From positions 80,146 to 144,145 of the forward strand of contig CAJJDN010000138.1 of NCBI GenBank assembly GCA_905182985.1: DNA of 64,000 nucleotides, written 5' to 3'. This DNA comes from Paramecium sonneborni (taxonomy: Eukaryota > Ciliophora > Oligohymenophorea > Peniculida > Parameciidae). The notes under the pieces are model-generated. The model ran no database searches. It was not told where the DNA came from and saw nothing but the letters and a program-made list of their open reading frames with translations. The position numbers and the translations under genes are program-made. Position 1 is the first letter of the stretch. Each line of letters starts with the position of its first letter. Of this stretch, positions 1-11,800 are shown piece by piece.

Positions 1-639
1 TTAGGTTATTAAACTGGAGGTTATTAAACTTATTATTTTGGTTTTGGATCTTCTTTTGGTTAAGCTGTTTTTTTTTCTTCAGGCTTCTTTTCCTCCTTTA
101 CTTATGGTGCTGCTTATTCTTTTGGAGGAGGTTATTAAGCTTTAGATTCTGGCTTGGGCTATTCTTTTTTTTAAGGTTCAGGATCTTTTGCTCCTGCTCC
201 TCCTAAAATCTAAATATTAATTATATAACAATAGTACTTTTTTAACAAAAGGATCACTATTTTTACCACTAACAGCTGCTCGATATATTGCTTACAATAA
301 TAAATTTGTGTTCTCGGGTTCTAAACCTGCAGCTATTTTTCCTGGTTTTGCAGCTATTTCTTCCTTTAACATCATAGATGTCAAATCTATTATTTTCTAT
401 AAGAATAAAAGCTTCTTATCTTTATTATCATATGCATTTCCATCTAATTCGTCACCTGTATAAAGGCCTTTTGCATAACCTAATATAAATTTAAATTTGA
501 AACCTGTTTATTTAGTTGTCTCCATTATTATATCAAATATATATTTAAATGGAGGCTTTTCAAGTAATTTCTATGACATTTTAGGCTTTTCAAATAAAGC
601 ACTATATAAATCAGCTGTAGGTTTCCAAAAATCTGCCAT
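1..639 (-). CDS. IFT54: IFT54 / TRAF3IP1-type intraflagellar transport protein, partial (C-terminus beyond window)
   Basis: IFT54 is an IFT-B subunit whose N-terminal calponin-homology-like domain binds tubulin and which acts in cilium assembly. Translation from the ATG at 637-639 gives the family's N-terminal pattern: KPKMSQKLLEKPPFKYIFDI, then a segment resembling the family's TGFMKGLYT (TGF...AKGLYTGDELD), and LQKIIDLTSMML. A 28-nt intron (210-237, GTA...TAG) separates this 134-codon exon from a linker rich in Pro, Gln, Lys and Glu, which runs off the left edge. That linker matches the low-complexity middle of IFT54 proteins. The C-terminal coiled coil is not in the window. A shorter relative lies at 2517-3193 on the same strand with an intron at the equivalent place, so the two arose by duplication. 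The assignment rests on remembered family motifs, not on a search. Confidence 0.85.
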
Positions 640-1010
640 TATTTTATTAAGAAAAAAGAAATAATTATTCAATATTAAAACTTTTTTCTTTAAATTCTAA
701 GAACTCCAAAAATTACAAATTTAAATACTAAAAATACATCACCAATAAAAGCAAATCACTTTCTAATCAATATCTATTTATGAAAAAAGAAATTATAGAT
801 CATTTTACTTATATAAATAAATTCAGTTTTAAATTTATATTATATAAAATATGATTATTTGGAGATCCCAAAAAGTATTAGAAATTTAGCATATTTTATT
901 TAATAAATTATATAAAATATTCCCTTAATTATCTTTCTTATTAGAATTCAAATTAAAACATAATTTTTTAACTTTATCTTTCACTTTTATTATAAGTTAT
1001 TAAAATAAAC
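640..1010. other. Intergenic, about 370 bp
   Basis: AT-rich spacer between the start of the first IFT54-type gene and the stop of the 340-residue gene, both on the minus strand. I see no convincing coding frame or RNA; it presumably holds the promoter of the IFT54 gene. Confidence 0.5.
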
Positions 1011-2033
1011 TCACGATATGTTTACAGTTTTAATGTCATAAACTAAATCGTTTATTCTGTTTGAAATAAATCTATTGCTATTTTCTATTTATTTAAACAT
1101 TCCAAATCGATCTTCGAATTCAATTAATTATTTCATAATGGAACTCTCCATTACTCGAGTATTCATTTTGTAAGTATCATTTAAAATTAGTTTAAATTAA
1201 TTGTAGCTTTCTTTCTTACCTAACTTTGAAAATTAATGCATTACTTCAACTTCCTTATCTGAAGATATATATTAATAATAAATACTTAAAAGTTTTTATT
1301 TTTAATTCATTATTGTTTCTTCTAACTAACGATAAGAATCATCACATAATTTTTTAAAAAGATCTTCTAATTTATCCTAAAAATCAGAAAGAACTTGTAA
1401 AAAATATTAATCTGGTTTATTTTTTTTTTAAATTAGTTTATTATCATTATTAATAGTAAAATTTTGAAGTATTCGAAGAAATATTGTATCCACACTTTAC
1501 CAATCTCTGAGTTTAAAATTCTTAAAAATCCATTCTATCTCTTAGAATCGAATATAAGATTTAATCAATTTATCAGTTGCCGAAAGAATTGCTTTTTCAC
1601 TCTTATACTCATGTAACTAATTCATGGTTAAACTTATTTTGTTAATAATTTAAAATAGAGTTGTGTCTTTAAAAGGAGTTTCTTTAATTTGATTGACAAC
1701 TTCTAAGTTTAAATTAATTAATGAGTTATTTCTAAATTGCATTTTTCTTGAGAAAAATTAAGGAGATTAATATTTTGATTATTAAGGAGATTTTCTTGCT
1801 GTTGAAGTTTATTATTTTGATTCAATCGCATAATCTGAATTATCTATTTTTAATTTCCTATGTTATCTAATCGAGTCAGAAGTTTGTTGAAAATGAGCTT
1901 ATGGAAGTTCTGAGTGTTTAAAAATTCTTTTTAACTAGTTCCGAGACTTTGTACTTGAAACTGCTTCTATTGAGGGTAGGCTATCAACTCTTTCTTTAAT
2001 TTCTCTTTATTTATTCAATTATTTTGACATCAT
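1011..2033 (-). CDS. Protein of unknown function, 340 residues, intronless
   Basis: One uninterrupted frame of 341 codons runs from an ATG pair at 2028-2033 to TGA at 1011-1013, with many TAA/TAG codons read as Gln. The N-terminal 100 residues are rich in Gln, Ser, Arg and Lys. The rest is predicted helical and charged, with hydrophobic positions spaced as in short coiled coils. No signal peptide, membrane segment or catalytic motif is visible. I do not recognise the family. Its position between two IFT54-type genes may be chance. An open stretch this long without TGA, with codon use like the neighbours, makes a real gene likely. The first or second ATG could start it. Confidence 0.75.
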
Positions 2034-2516
2034 TTTTAGAACAACAATAAAAGCTATATAAATTAATAAGACACAATTTCATAAGTTATTAATATAAATT
2101 TATACTAATTTATCAGATTGTTAAAAGAACTGTTTTATTTAATACTTTCTCTTAAATACTTAGAGGTTTAGACAATTTCAAAAATGAATAGTCATGCTTT
2201 TTAGCTCTTGCAATCAATAAGATTATGTAATTGTATATTATTATTTTTTTATTTTAAATCTATTTTATTAACCATTTCTTTAAGTATTTTTTGGACTTTC
2301 TGGAATGATTTTTTTTTTAAATACTAAAGAAAAAAATTCTAAAATTGATTTTTAGAGATTCTTTTCGAGTTTACTAATAATTTAAAATGAACAAATAAAT
2401 TATATCCTTTGTACATTATCATTGCAAAATAGTGATCGTACATTTCATTTTTTTTATATATTTAATATTAATAGTTTCATTTTATTTAATGTATTTTAAA
2501 ACAAATATATTAAATT
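2034..2516. other. Intergenic, about 480 bp
   Basis: Very AT-rich spacer upstream of the 340-residue gene and downstream of the short IFT54-like gene. No supported gene or structure was seen. Confidence 0.5.
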
Positions 2517-3193
2517 TCAAGTATCAGGAATATTAATTTATTTTACTTCATTTTTGATTGTCAAAATTTATTGTTCTAGATTAAAAATTTTTGTATCTTT
2601 AAGTTCTAGGTCGTTTTTTAATGCTTATATTATTTATTATTATTAAAATATGATTTCTTTCAATTCTATTATTTTAGATTAGTTTGAATCTATTATTTCT
2701 TGTTTTATAGTTTATGCATGAGCTTATTCAAATATTTAAGGGCCTGCTCCGATTGCTGCTAAAATCTAAATATTAAATATCAATTTACTTGTTCCACATA
2801 ATAAACACTATTAGTTCCACTCATAGCTGCTCTATAAATTGCTTACAATAATAAATTTGTGTTTTATGGTTCTTAACCTGAAACAATTTTTATAGGCCTT
2901 GCAACAATTTCTTCATTTAACACTAAAGATGTCAATTCAATTATTTTTTGTAAGAAAAACATCTTCTTATCTTTATTATCATACCAATTTCCATCCAATT
3001 CTTCATTTGAAAAAAGTCCTTATGCATAACCTTATTTAAATGTAAAATAATTACCAGTTTATTTCATAGTTTCCATAATTATGTCAAAGATGTATTTGAA
3101 TGGAGGTTTTTCGAGTAATTTCTATGACATTTTTGGTTTATGAAATAAAGTGTTATACATATTTGCAGTAGTTGTCCAAAAATCACCAATCAT
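2517..3193 (-). CDS. Short IFT54-like paralogue, 217 residues
   Basis: The gene reads from ATG 3191-3193 to TGA 2517-2519 with one 23-nt intron (2766-2788, GTA...TAG). Coding length is 654 nt, exactly in frame. Residues 1-135 repeat the CH-like domain of the gene at 1-639 (shared KPKMSQKLLEKPPFKYIFDI and LQKIIELTSLVL-type segments), and the intron sits at the same point after the domain. The partner's Pro/Gln/Lys-rich linker is missing. After the intron come about 80 residues, ending in a Gln/Leu/Lys heptad stretch that could be a short coiled coil, then the stop. Known IFT54 proteins are far longer (human about 600 residues). This copy may keep tubulin or partner binding while lacking most of the IFT-B interface, or it may be drifting. 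Regulation is not visible. Confidence 0.82.
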
Positions 3194-3706
3194 TTTATAT
3201 AAAATTATAATAATTGTTAATCTAGAATATTAAAATAATATTAATATTTTCTTAATTTATTCAATCAGAAACTTAAAGTAACTTGCAATTGTATATTATT
3301 TAATATATTATCTATATCGCTATAAAAATTAATTTATATTGAACCAAAAATTAAATCTTTATTAAGATTTTTTATATTTTAACATATAAATTGCAGGTTT
3401 CGATACATTATTAAATTTTGAAAAATATGATATAATTATATTCAATACCATCAATATACTTCTAAAATTTTCTCACATATTTATAAGATTTTATAAATTA
3501 TAAAAATAATCAATAATGTAAAATCTATTGATTACTAATTTATCATCTAAAATATAAAATGTATTATTTATTTAAATTCTTAGGTTTCTTATTTTATTTT
3601 TAGAATCTAATAAAAAAGCTTTAGCAGTTACAAATTTAATCTTGTCAAAAAAAAGTACAAAAATAAGATTTATTGATAAATTTAATACATATAAATATGT
3701 ATATAA
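3194..3706. other. Intergenic, about 510 bp
   Basis: AT-rich spacer between two minus-strand genes, with no supported coding frame. It should contain the promoter of the short IFT54-like gene. Confidence 0.5.
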
Positions 3707-5348
3707 TCATTTTAATTAATTAAATTGGTTATTAAATGAACCAATTGGAGTATTTTATTAAGAAGAAAGCTATTAATTTTGAAATACTTTATCTTGAGGG
3801 TTAAATGGTCGAGCTGTAGCCAATTTCTGTTAAAATGAATAATTTTGGATTTCTTTTTCAAAAAATCTAATGCGGCTATCTAATTGAATTATTTATTCCT
3901 AATTTAAATATTAATATTTACTCTTAATTTTATTATTTCAAGTTCTTACTAATTATTTCTCTCTGATATAACTTGGTTTTATTATTTGAGTTAATAATTC
4001 TCTTTAAATTATATGATTATCATTACCTTGATTTATTTGTTTCACTTATTTTTCATATAAAATCAGGTCATTGTGCATTTCTTTCATTTTAGCATAATTA
4101 TGATTGATTTCATTTTTTTTTTATGTATCAATATGTGAAACTTATTCCATTTATCCTTTTTAGGTTTAAATTTATTATTCAAAATTGAGAATGATTGTTT
4201 CTCTCTTTTTAAGTTCATTCTCAAGTACTTAAATTTAACCTTATTACTTTTCTATTATTGTTTTGAATTCAATTTATTTTTATGCAAGAGAATCGAGATT
4301 CCCTTATTTTTTTATCAATTCTTATTCTTATAGCTAAAATTATTATTCTAATTAATTTTTTGATTTAGCTAATTGCATAGATAAATCAGATAATCTTTTA
4401 TTTTCTTATTCTGAATGTGCAAATTTTTATTGTAAATTTAAATATTCTTATTTACCATTCTTTAATGTCATAAGTAATTTATCAATTTCTTTAGTTTCTA
4501 AAAATAAATATAAATTCTTTACATTTAATGTTTTATTATGTTAAGGATTAAAATTTTTCATCTAATTTGAGATATTGATATTTCGTACTGTATAGTTCTT
4601 TTTCTTAAAGTTCAAATTATTTAACTTATTATTTTTGTAATTCAATTTGATGGGCTTGATTAGCTAGATTTTTTTATAATAAACTTAATTATCCTTGTAA
4701 TTCTGTATTAGAAATATTAGCTCTATGCAAGGTTTCATTATAGCCTTCTTAGGATTTTTTGAACTCAAAATTAAGCATATCTAAGGTTGTTTTAATTTTT
4801 TTATTATCAGAGTATAACAATTCAGATTATTCTTTTAATTATTGAATTTTGACATCTTTATCTCTTAATTGTTATTTATAGGTATCTATATATTCTTTTA
4901 GATTCTGATTTTCATATTCAGTGTTTATATATTGAGACAATAATCTTTTTTATTCTTGGTTTTATTCTTTATATTCAGAGATTACTTAGATTTATTCTTA
5001 ATATTTTTTAGTAAGACCTGAATATTCTTCTAATTTATTTTATAGACGATCAAGTTCTGTAAGTTTAAATTAGTTCTATTAGATAAGATCAGATTTTCTT
5101 CTAACCTCTGATTTAAGTTTGACAATGATTTCTTCTTAATAATCTAATTTAGATTTGATTTCAAATTCTTAAGATTTAAGATTCTTATTAGATGATCTAG
5201 GATATAAAGAAATAGATATATTATTACAATTCAAGTTAAAGTTACTCAACCAATTTTTTAAGGGAATTGTTTTCTGATAAAAGTTGTTTATTTTGAGATC
5301 TAAATAATATACATAAATATGATACTTTAAATCTTCACTTTGATCCAT
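3707..5348 (-). CDS. Long coiled-coil protein, 510 residues
   Basis: ATG at 5346-5348, TGA at 3707-3709. Four introns are inferred: 5300-5325 (26 nt), 5197-5227 (31 nt), 4498-4522 (25 nt) and 3923-3949 (27 nt, ending AAG). Spliced length is 1533 nt, in frame. The first two introns sum to a multiple of three, so an unspliced reading also stays open. Splicing is preferred because it restores a clean leucine heptad near residues 5-35 (DLKSQNKQLLSENNSLKKLV). Nearly the whole protein is Gln/Glu/Lys/Leu coiled coil, and only the last 40 residues differ (ATARPFNPQDKVF region). There is no membrane span or globular motif. A cytoskeletal, centrosomal or ciliary role is plausible for such a protein but not shown. 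It shares a 465-bp divergent intergenic region with the TRA1-like gene. Confidence 0.78.
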
Positions 5349-5813
5349 TAAATGTTATTATTAATCAAGCAATATTTATTCTTGAGGATCGATTGTATTT
5401 GGTATGTAACAACAGGATTGTGCTTTTTATGAGAGATTTGATTTATATCTAGAAATGATAAGATGTTTACGATTATCTATCTTAATCAAGTTGTTATTTT
5501 TGTAAACTATATAGAAATAAAGAAGATATTTGATTACAGATTGGATGGAAGTAATGTATTAAATGGATGAGGCACAGGAGAAGTTTAGAGATTAAGACTA
5601 TTTTGTTTTGGTCTATGTAAAGGATTGGTAACAGGAATATCGTTTTGCTTTTGATAATCAGTTTAGGCTAGATTTTGATAAGAAAGCATAGAAAAATAAA
5701 TAATTAATAATAATATGGTTGATGAGAAAGGGTCTATTGATATTAGATAATATATATTTAGTTTTGAATTATTTAAATATCATTGATGTTGATTGTTAAT
5801 ATTAAAATAAAAT
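5349..5813. promoter_or_regulatory. Divergent intergenic region, 465 bp
   Basis: It lies between the ATG of the coiled-coil gene (minus) and the ATG of the TRA1-like gene (plus), so it must hold both promoters. A plus-strand frame from an ATG at 5545 has unusually G-rich, protein-like codons for about 50 residues before degrading. It could be a small gene or an upstream exon, but I could not build a convincing model. Confidence 0.4.
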
Positions 5814-8800
5814 ATGGCATAAATTGACCCTGCTTATTTTGAGAAATTAAAAGAGGCTTTGAATAATTTCTTACAAAATAGCAGAAATAGTAATGAAATG
5901 TTTTCAGAAAGGAATATATATGAAATTCGTGATAGATTAGGAAGAATTTAAGAGGAATCTCATACAGAGAGAAGTCGAGATCCTAATCATGTATGAATAT
6001 TTATAATTCAAAATATAGTAAAATTTATAGAGTCACCAAAAATGGTTTATTGACAATAGCTTAAACTTCTTAGTTTACGTATTGATGCATGTAGATCCTT
6101 AAACAAGTCGAAATGTAAAGTTCAATATTAGAGCCGCCACAGTTGAATTACTACAGAAAAAGATTCTATTATAACACATGACTTAGTTAGTAGTTGATCA
6201 ATTAACAGTAGTATTAGAGAAAGACAATGAAAATAATGCAGCAATAGCCATAAGAATAATGAATGATTTACTTAAGAACAATTAATAGTAATCACATCAA
6301 TACTAAAGATCTAATAGTATTTTCACGGATGCATTACTTCTAAAATTATACAACTTTTTTGAATAAAGAATCGAATTCTTAGTTAAATTTAATAATGAAC
6401 TTAAGAGATCTTAATATAAGAAATTAATTGGTGATAATTAAATAAATCCATTTCATGATTAATCTTATGTTTTATCATATGATAATGATGATAAAAGAGA
6501 AAAAGACATCCGTTTAAATATCCATAGTTTATCGTTTGTGACCAATATTCCTCCATTTTTCATTTACACTATTTTTGTGCTTGATTCCATTGTTAGAGAT
6601 GAGGTAAAAAAGACAATAAAAGCTAGACCAAAATATAAATGAGAGAAGTCTTAAAGAGAGCACTCAAAACTATGAATTAAGTTATCAATGAAACCAACTT
6701 CTAAGACTTGTTGCAAAAAGTACCCAGAAACATAGTCCATGAATTATACAATGCTTATTCCAAGTTTTTATAATTGTTAGCATTTACAATCAAAAGAGAT
6801 GAAGGTTAAGTATAATCTTAATCCAGAATTATTAAAGAATTATCTGATACAATTAAATTAGATTAAGTTGTAGCAATTATTATCAAAACACTTAAACATT
6901 GTCCAGTTGACATTATTCCTATCAGAATTGATATCAGTAATCGACTTAAATAAGCCATGACTTAAAAAAGAGATCCTATTTAACCAAATGAAATACAAGA
7001 CAAAATTAATGAAATTAATGCTAATCTTATTGAATTAATTGATGAAGAAACTATTGTTGGCAAAAATCTCAAAATACCTCCTTTCCAAAAAACTATCATA
7101 TATTAAAATTGGTTAGATATTATTAAACATCTTGTATAAAGCTATCTGCCTAAATATGATTAATCTACTTAATAAATTACTAATCTAGAAAAAATGCAAA
7201 CAGATTTTATTAATAATTAAATTTATATGGAAAAAATATTCAACACTATTTTTAAAATATTATTTGATTCCTCATTATAATTACCTATTCATGAAAAAGC
7301 CTTAGAATTAATTAAAATATTTTTGGAATATTTTATAAAATAACCAGCCTATTTTGTAGATAAAAATTTACTTTAATTTTATGTTGATCAACCTTAATAA
7401 TAATAAAATGAATCTATTTTCAAAGAAGTTACTACACATAGTCCAAAATACAAATTACTTGATCGATTATTCTAAATGATTGGAATGAAATTAAATTAAA
7501 TTAGAAAATAGATTTAATAAATTAAGGAAATGCTTATTCGAACTTAAAGATGGGGTCTTTCAAAAAAGACAACTCCATAAACACATGTTGCTTCCATTCC
7601 TTGTAATACTCAATCTCTAAATGAAAATTACATCTCTTAATTAGAACAATACATTCTAGAGTCAGATATTGATATTGAATAAAACATTATAACTCAATAA
7701 GATTAGGCAGCCACCTAAGTTTATACATATGATGATGAAGAAGAATTCTAAATCAATTCTATCAGTATTAGTACTTATTATTAATATGTTGAATTTGCTA
7801 AAGATTTGAAATCCAAAATCTTTGATTAACTTAATGATATCTTATCGAAGTTATTGGTATTTGTTACAAATACTAATAAAGAAATTGTGAATAAATAAAA
7901 AAGCAGACCTAATTATACCATTCCTCAAAGAAATAGCCCTTTAAATTAAATAACTAGTGAAAATAGACCTTATCTCAGTAATTTATAATGCCATTATATG
8001 TCTAAGATTATGAAAAATGGACTAATGATATTTGATGAATTACATGATCATTAAAGAAATCACTTTGATATTCTTGATTATAAGAAAAAGACCATTATTT
8101 AGTTTATGCAATTCTTTATTTAATTTTAAGATCCTATCAATTTTAAAAATATTTTTGAACCCAATTCAAAATTAATTTTAAAAATTTCTGTTAATTTGAT
8201 CAAGACTTGCCCTGAATCCAATTGTTTACCTTATCTACTATAGGAATTTTTATAAATTCTTAGTCCACAAACAGATCCTTAAAATCCACATAAACAATCA
8301 ATCAAATTTTATATAGAATTTCTATTACATTTGTATTTAAAAGAATTGTAAACAACTCCAGAATTACCATCAAAATTTGGATATTATAGAGGAGAATAAT
8401 GGATGAACAATTAAATTTAGTAAAAAGATTAAGATGAATACATATCTTTAATATAAAAACTATTAAGAATTCCAATAAGATTATTCCCTAGAGTAAAATG
8501 TTAATAAAATGAAGAACCTATAGTAAAACCATTAGTAAAATAGCTAATACTATTTTTTGTAAAGAAATCTCATGAAACATATTACCCTATTGATTTTTTA
8601 GGTTTATTATTATCATTAGTCAAAAGAATCTAAAATAATGATCAAGGAGAGGGATTATCAAAATATTTCTAACAATTATGTGATAGATATGATAGAAATG
8701 ATAAACAATAAATGATGCATAGATAATAATATGAATTATATCACAGATTAAATTTAAGTGGAGTCAATATTGTATTAAATATGTTTGAGTTATTTCAAAC

Positions 8801-11800
8801 AGGAATTGTCGAAATTTAAGATATTGTTGCAGAAGTTATTGCCAATTTTCCATTTTAAAAAACACTTTAAATTAATTTAGCAAAATAATATCCAGTTTTT
8901 GCACAATGTCTATTTCGAGCATTACATAACATATCAACTATTGAAAATTAAGTAATTTAAAAAACATTAATGATTTTGGAAAATATAGTAACAAATTTAA
9001 GCATGGAAGAAATGAAAGAATTCTTTGGAGATCTTCTATAACAATTTATAGAAAAATTGCTTACTTTTCCATCTGAATACAAAATGGCTGATATTTATTA
9101 AAATTCAAAATAAGTTAATTTATTTTAAGATCCATCTTTTAAATCTTTAAAAATACTTTCAAAATTAGGATCTTTAGTTCGTAAATTAGAATGGCCAATT
9201 GAAGTTAAAAGGAATCACACTGACAATCCTTTTAAAAGAAATTAATATTTGGAAGTATAAATAGAAGGATTATAAACATCACTTAAAATTAATCTTAACG
9301 AAACTGTACGATGTGCAGTAGAAATCTTATAGAATGTTTTAGAACAATAATTAGCAACATATTTATTTAAATAATCATCAATTTAACATAGTTATTCTAT
9401 AGTGAAATAAGTGCTTTTGGGATACTATTAGATGCCAATTTAATTTGATCATGATTTGTATAATTACTAAATACCTTAAGGAATGGCATTAGAGATGAAA
9501 TTATAATCACGTCAATGTGAATAGGATTAATTGATTTATTAAGATGATGAATTGATATCTGCAGTTACCAAAGTATTCATTGGTCTAAGTAATTTTCATA
9601 ATATAATACAAACTATGACAACTGCTACATTCCATAAGATAAAGGAAGACGTTGAAAATGTAGTAACAACATTGTCTGAAATGTTTTTCATATAATTAGC
9701 TGATGATCATTGTGAAATGATAGAAAAAATTATATCTGATAAACCAGATATTAATTCTCTATATGCTATGACTGAGTAGATAGTGTAAAATTATTTAATC
9801 GAAAAACCTTAGTCTATTAGATGGATTTCTTATCTTTTTAGGGGATTAAACAAAAGATATATGTTGACAGCAGAAGAAAATATGAATTTCAAAGATTTCT
9901 ATGTGCAATAACATGAATTCATTTGGAATAAACTTTTAATGGGTAATTGTTTGAAAAAATACAAAAAAATTATGGAGAAACATATGGTAAATAATTAAAA
10001 TTTAAAATGGGCATATGATGTTTATTATTCTGTTGTTATTAGATTATTTGAAGAATTTGTGTATGAGAAATTTGGTAAACAAACTTAGTTGTAAAAGGAG
10101 GATGATAGGCGTCGTAAAATAATGATAGTTTAATGTAAAATATAAAAAATAATTTATTTTAGCTTATGGAGGTACAATGATTCCATCTGAAGGATTGAAT
10201 TGTAGATCTATATCAATAGAACTTTTAATAGAGATCTAAAATTTACTGCCAAAATTTGATGATTACTATACTTCTTCATAAATTATTGGATTACCTTACA
10301 TTCCAGATTAAAGAATAATTGAGTGTTCATTTATTCTACTAAGATAATTACCTGAAACAATTAGAGTGATTTCTTAACAACTCTCAAAAAATTTATTGAA
10401 TCAAACATTAAATTAATTGATCAGGAATCTTAATTTAGATCATTCTAAATTTGAATATTGTCATCAAAGTATACTTCTTTTATAAGTCAAATTGAGTTGC
10501 TTTATAAAAATAGTAACTTAGAATTTTTTGACTTATAAAAGATCTCTACTATAGATATGTATGGATTTATTTGATACAATAATCACTAATCATTTTAAAG
10601 AAGATGCTGGATAATTATTCTATATGAATATTGGAGATGAAATGAAATAAAATATTGAGGAAAAGATAGAAGCAATTCCGTTAGATAATTTAAATGGAAA
10701 TGGACCAGGATTTTGGGTGAATATTGAATTCTCAGAAATTCTAGTCTCTCCTTACTGTCGAAATACTGTATTGAAAGATTTAGTTATCATTATTAAACAA
10801 TTATGTGAAGAATAGAAGATGTCAGATATTGTAGCATAGAAATATGCTAATGGTTATAGAATTCTTGCTTATTTATTTCGAAAATATGGATTATATAAAT
10901 AAGGCTAATATCATCTTTTTAAATTAGTAAGTCTCAATTAAGAACCTCATTTAGAATCATATATAGAAGAATATATAAAAAGATCATATAAAATTATATA
11001 ATAGAATGATGAACAGTATTCCAGATATTGTAAATTAATCTTTAATGGTGACGAATCCTAATAAGCATAAATCAATGTATCACATGCTTTAGATGATTTA
11101 GATTTTAAAATAAATATTGAAGACATTGATTTTGAAATTAAATGGTAGAGTTATATGGTAGTTGCTATTTTTGGATTTCTTAAATAAATAGCAACTATTA
11201 ATTATATTTTCACTATTTAAAGATTTCTATAAAAAACAATTGATAAAACTATTCCATTGAAACCTTCAATTTTATCTATGAAATATAAGACTGTTGAAAT
11301 TCTATATGAAGGATTATTGAGAGTAGAATAAAGTATTCGATAATCAGGTTTTAAATATTTATAAGAACTTATCTAATAGGAAGGTCTATAAAATGATAAA
11401 ACTTTATTTGAAAATGATGATAGACTAAAAAAAGTAATGAAACCTTTACTAACATGTGTACAATCAGAAATCTTTTATTATGTACCATCATTCTTAAAAT
11501 CTTTAAAACTGATATTGAAAATATTCAGTAAAGTTTTTCATAGAGTATTGTCTGATAAACTATAAGCTCATCTACAAAAGATAGTATTAGATAACTGTTA
11601 ATAGCTACAAAATACAAATTAAACATGTACAACTTTGGAATGGACCATTTAATAATAATAATCATAAGAATCATTGAATTTCTAGATGGGTATCATCTCT
11701 GGATTATTGAAGTTATTTTAACATTTAACATCATAATTAACAAATCCATTGAATGGGCCTTTGAATAGTAATATTGTGTAAAAGATCATTTCGGATACAT

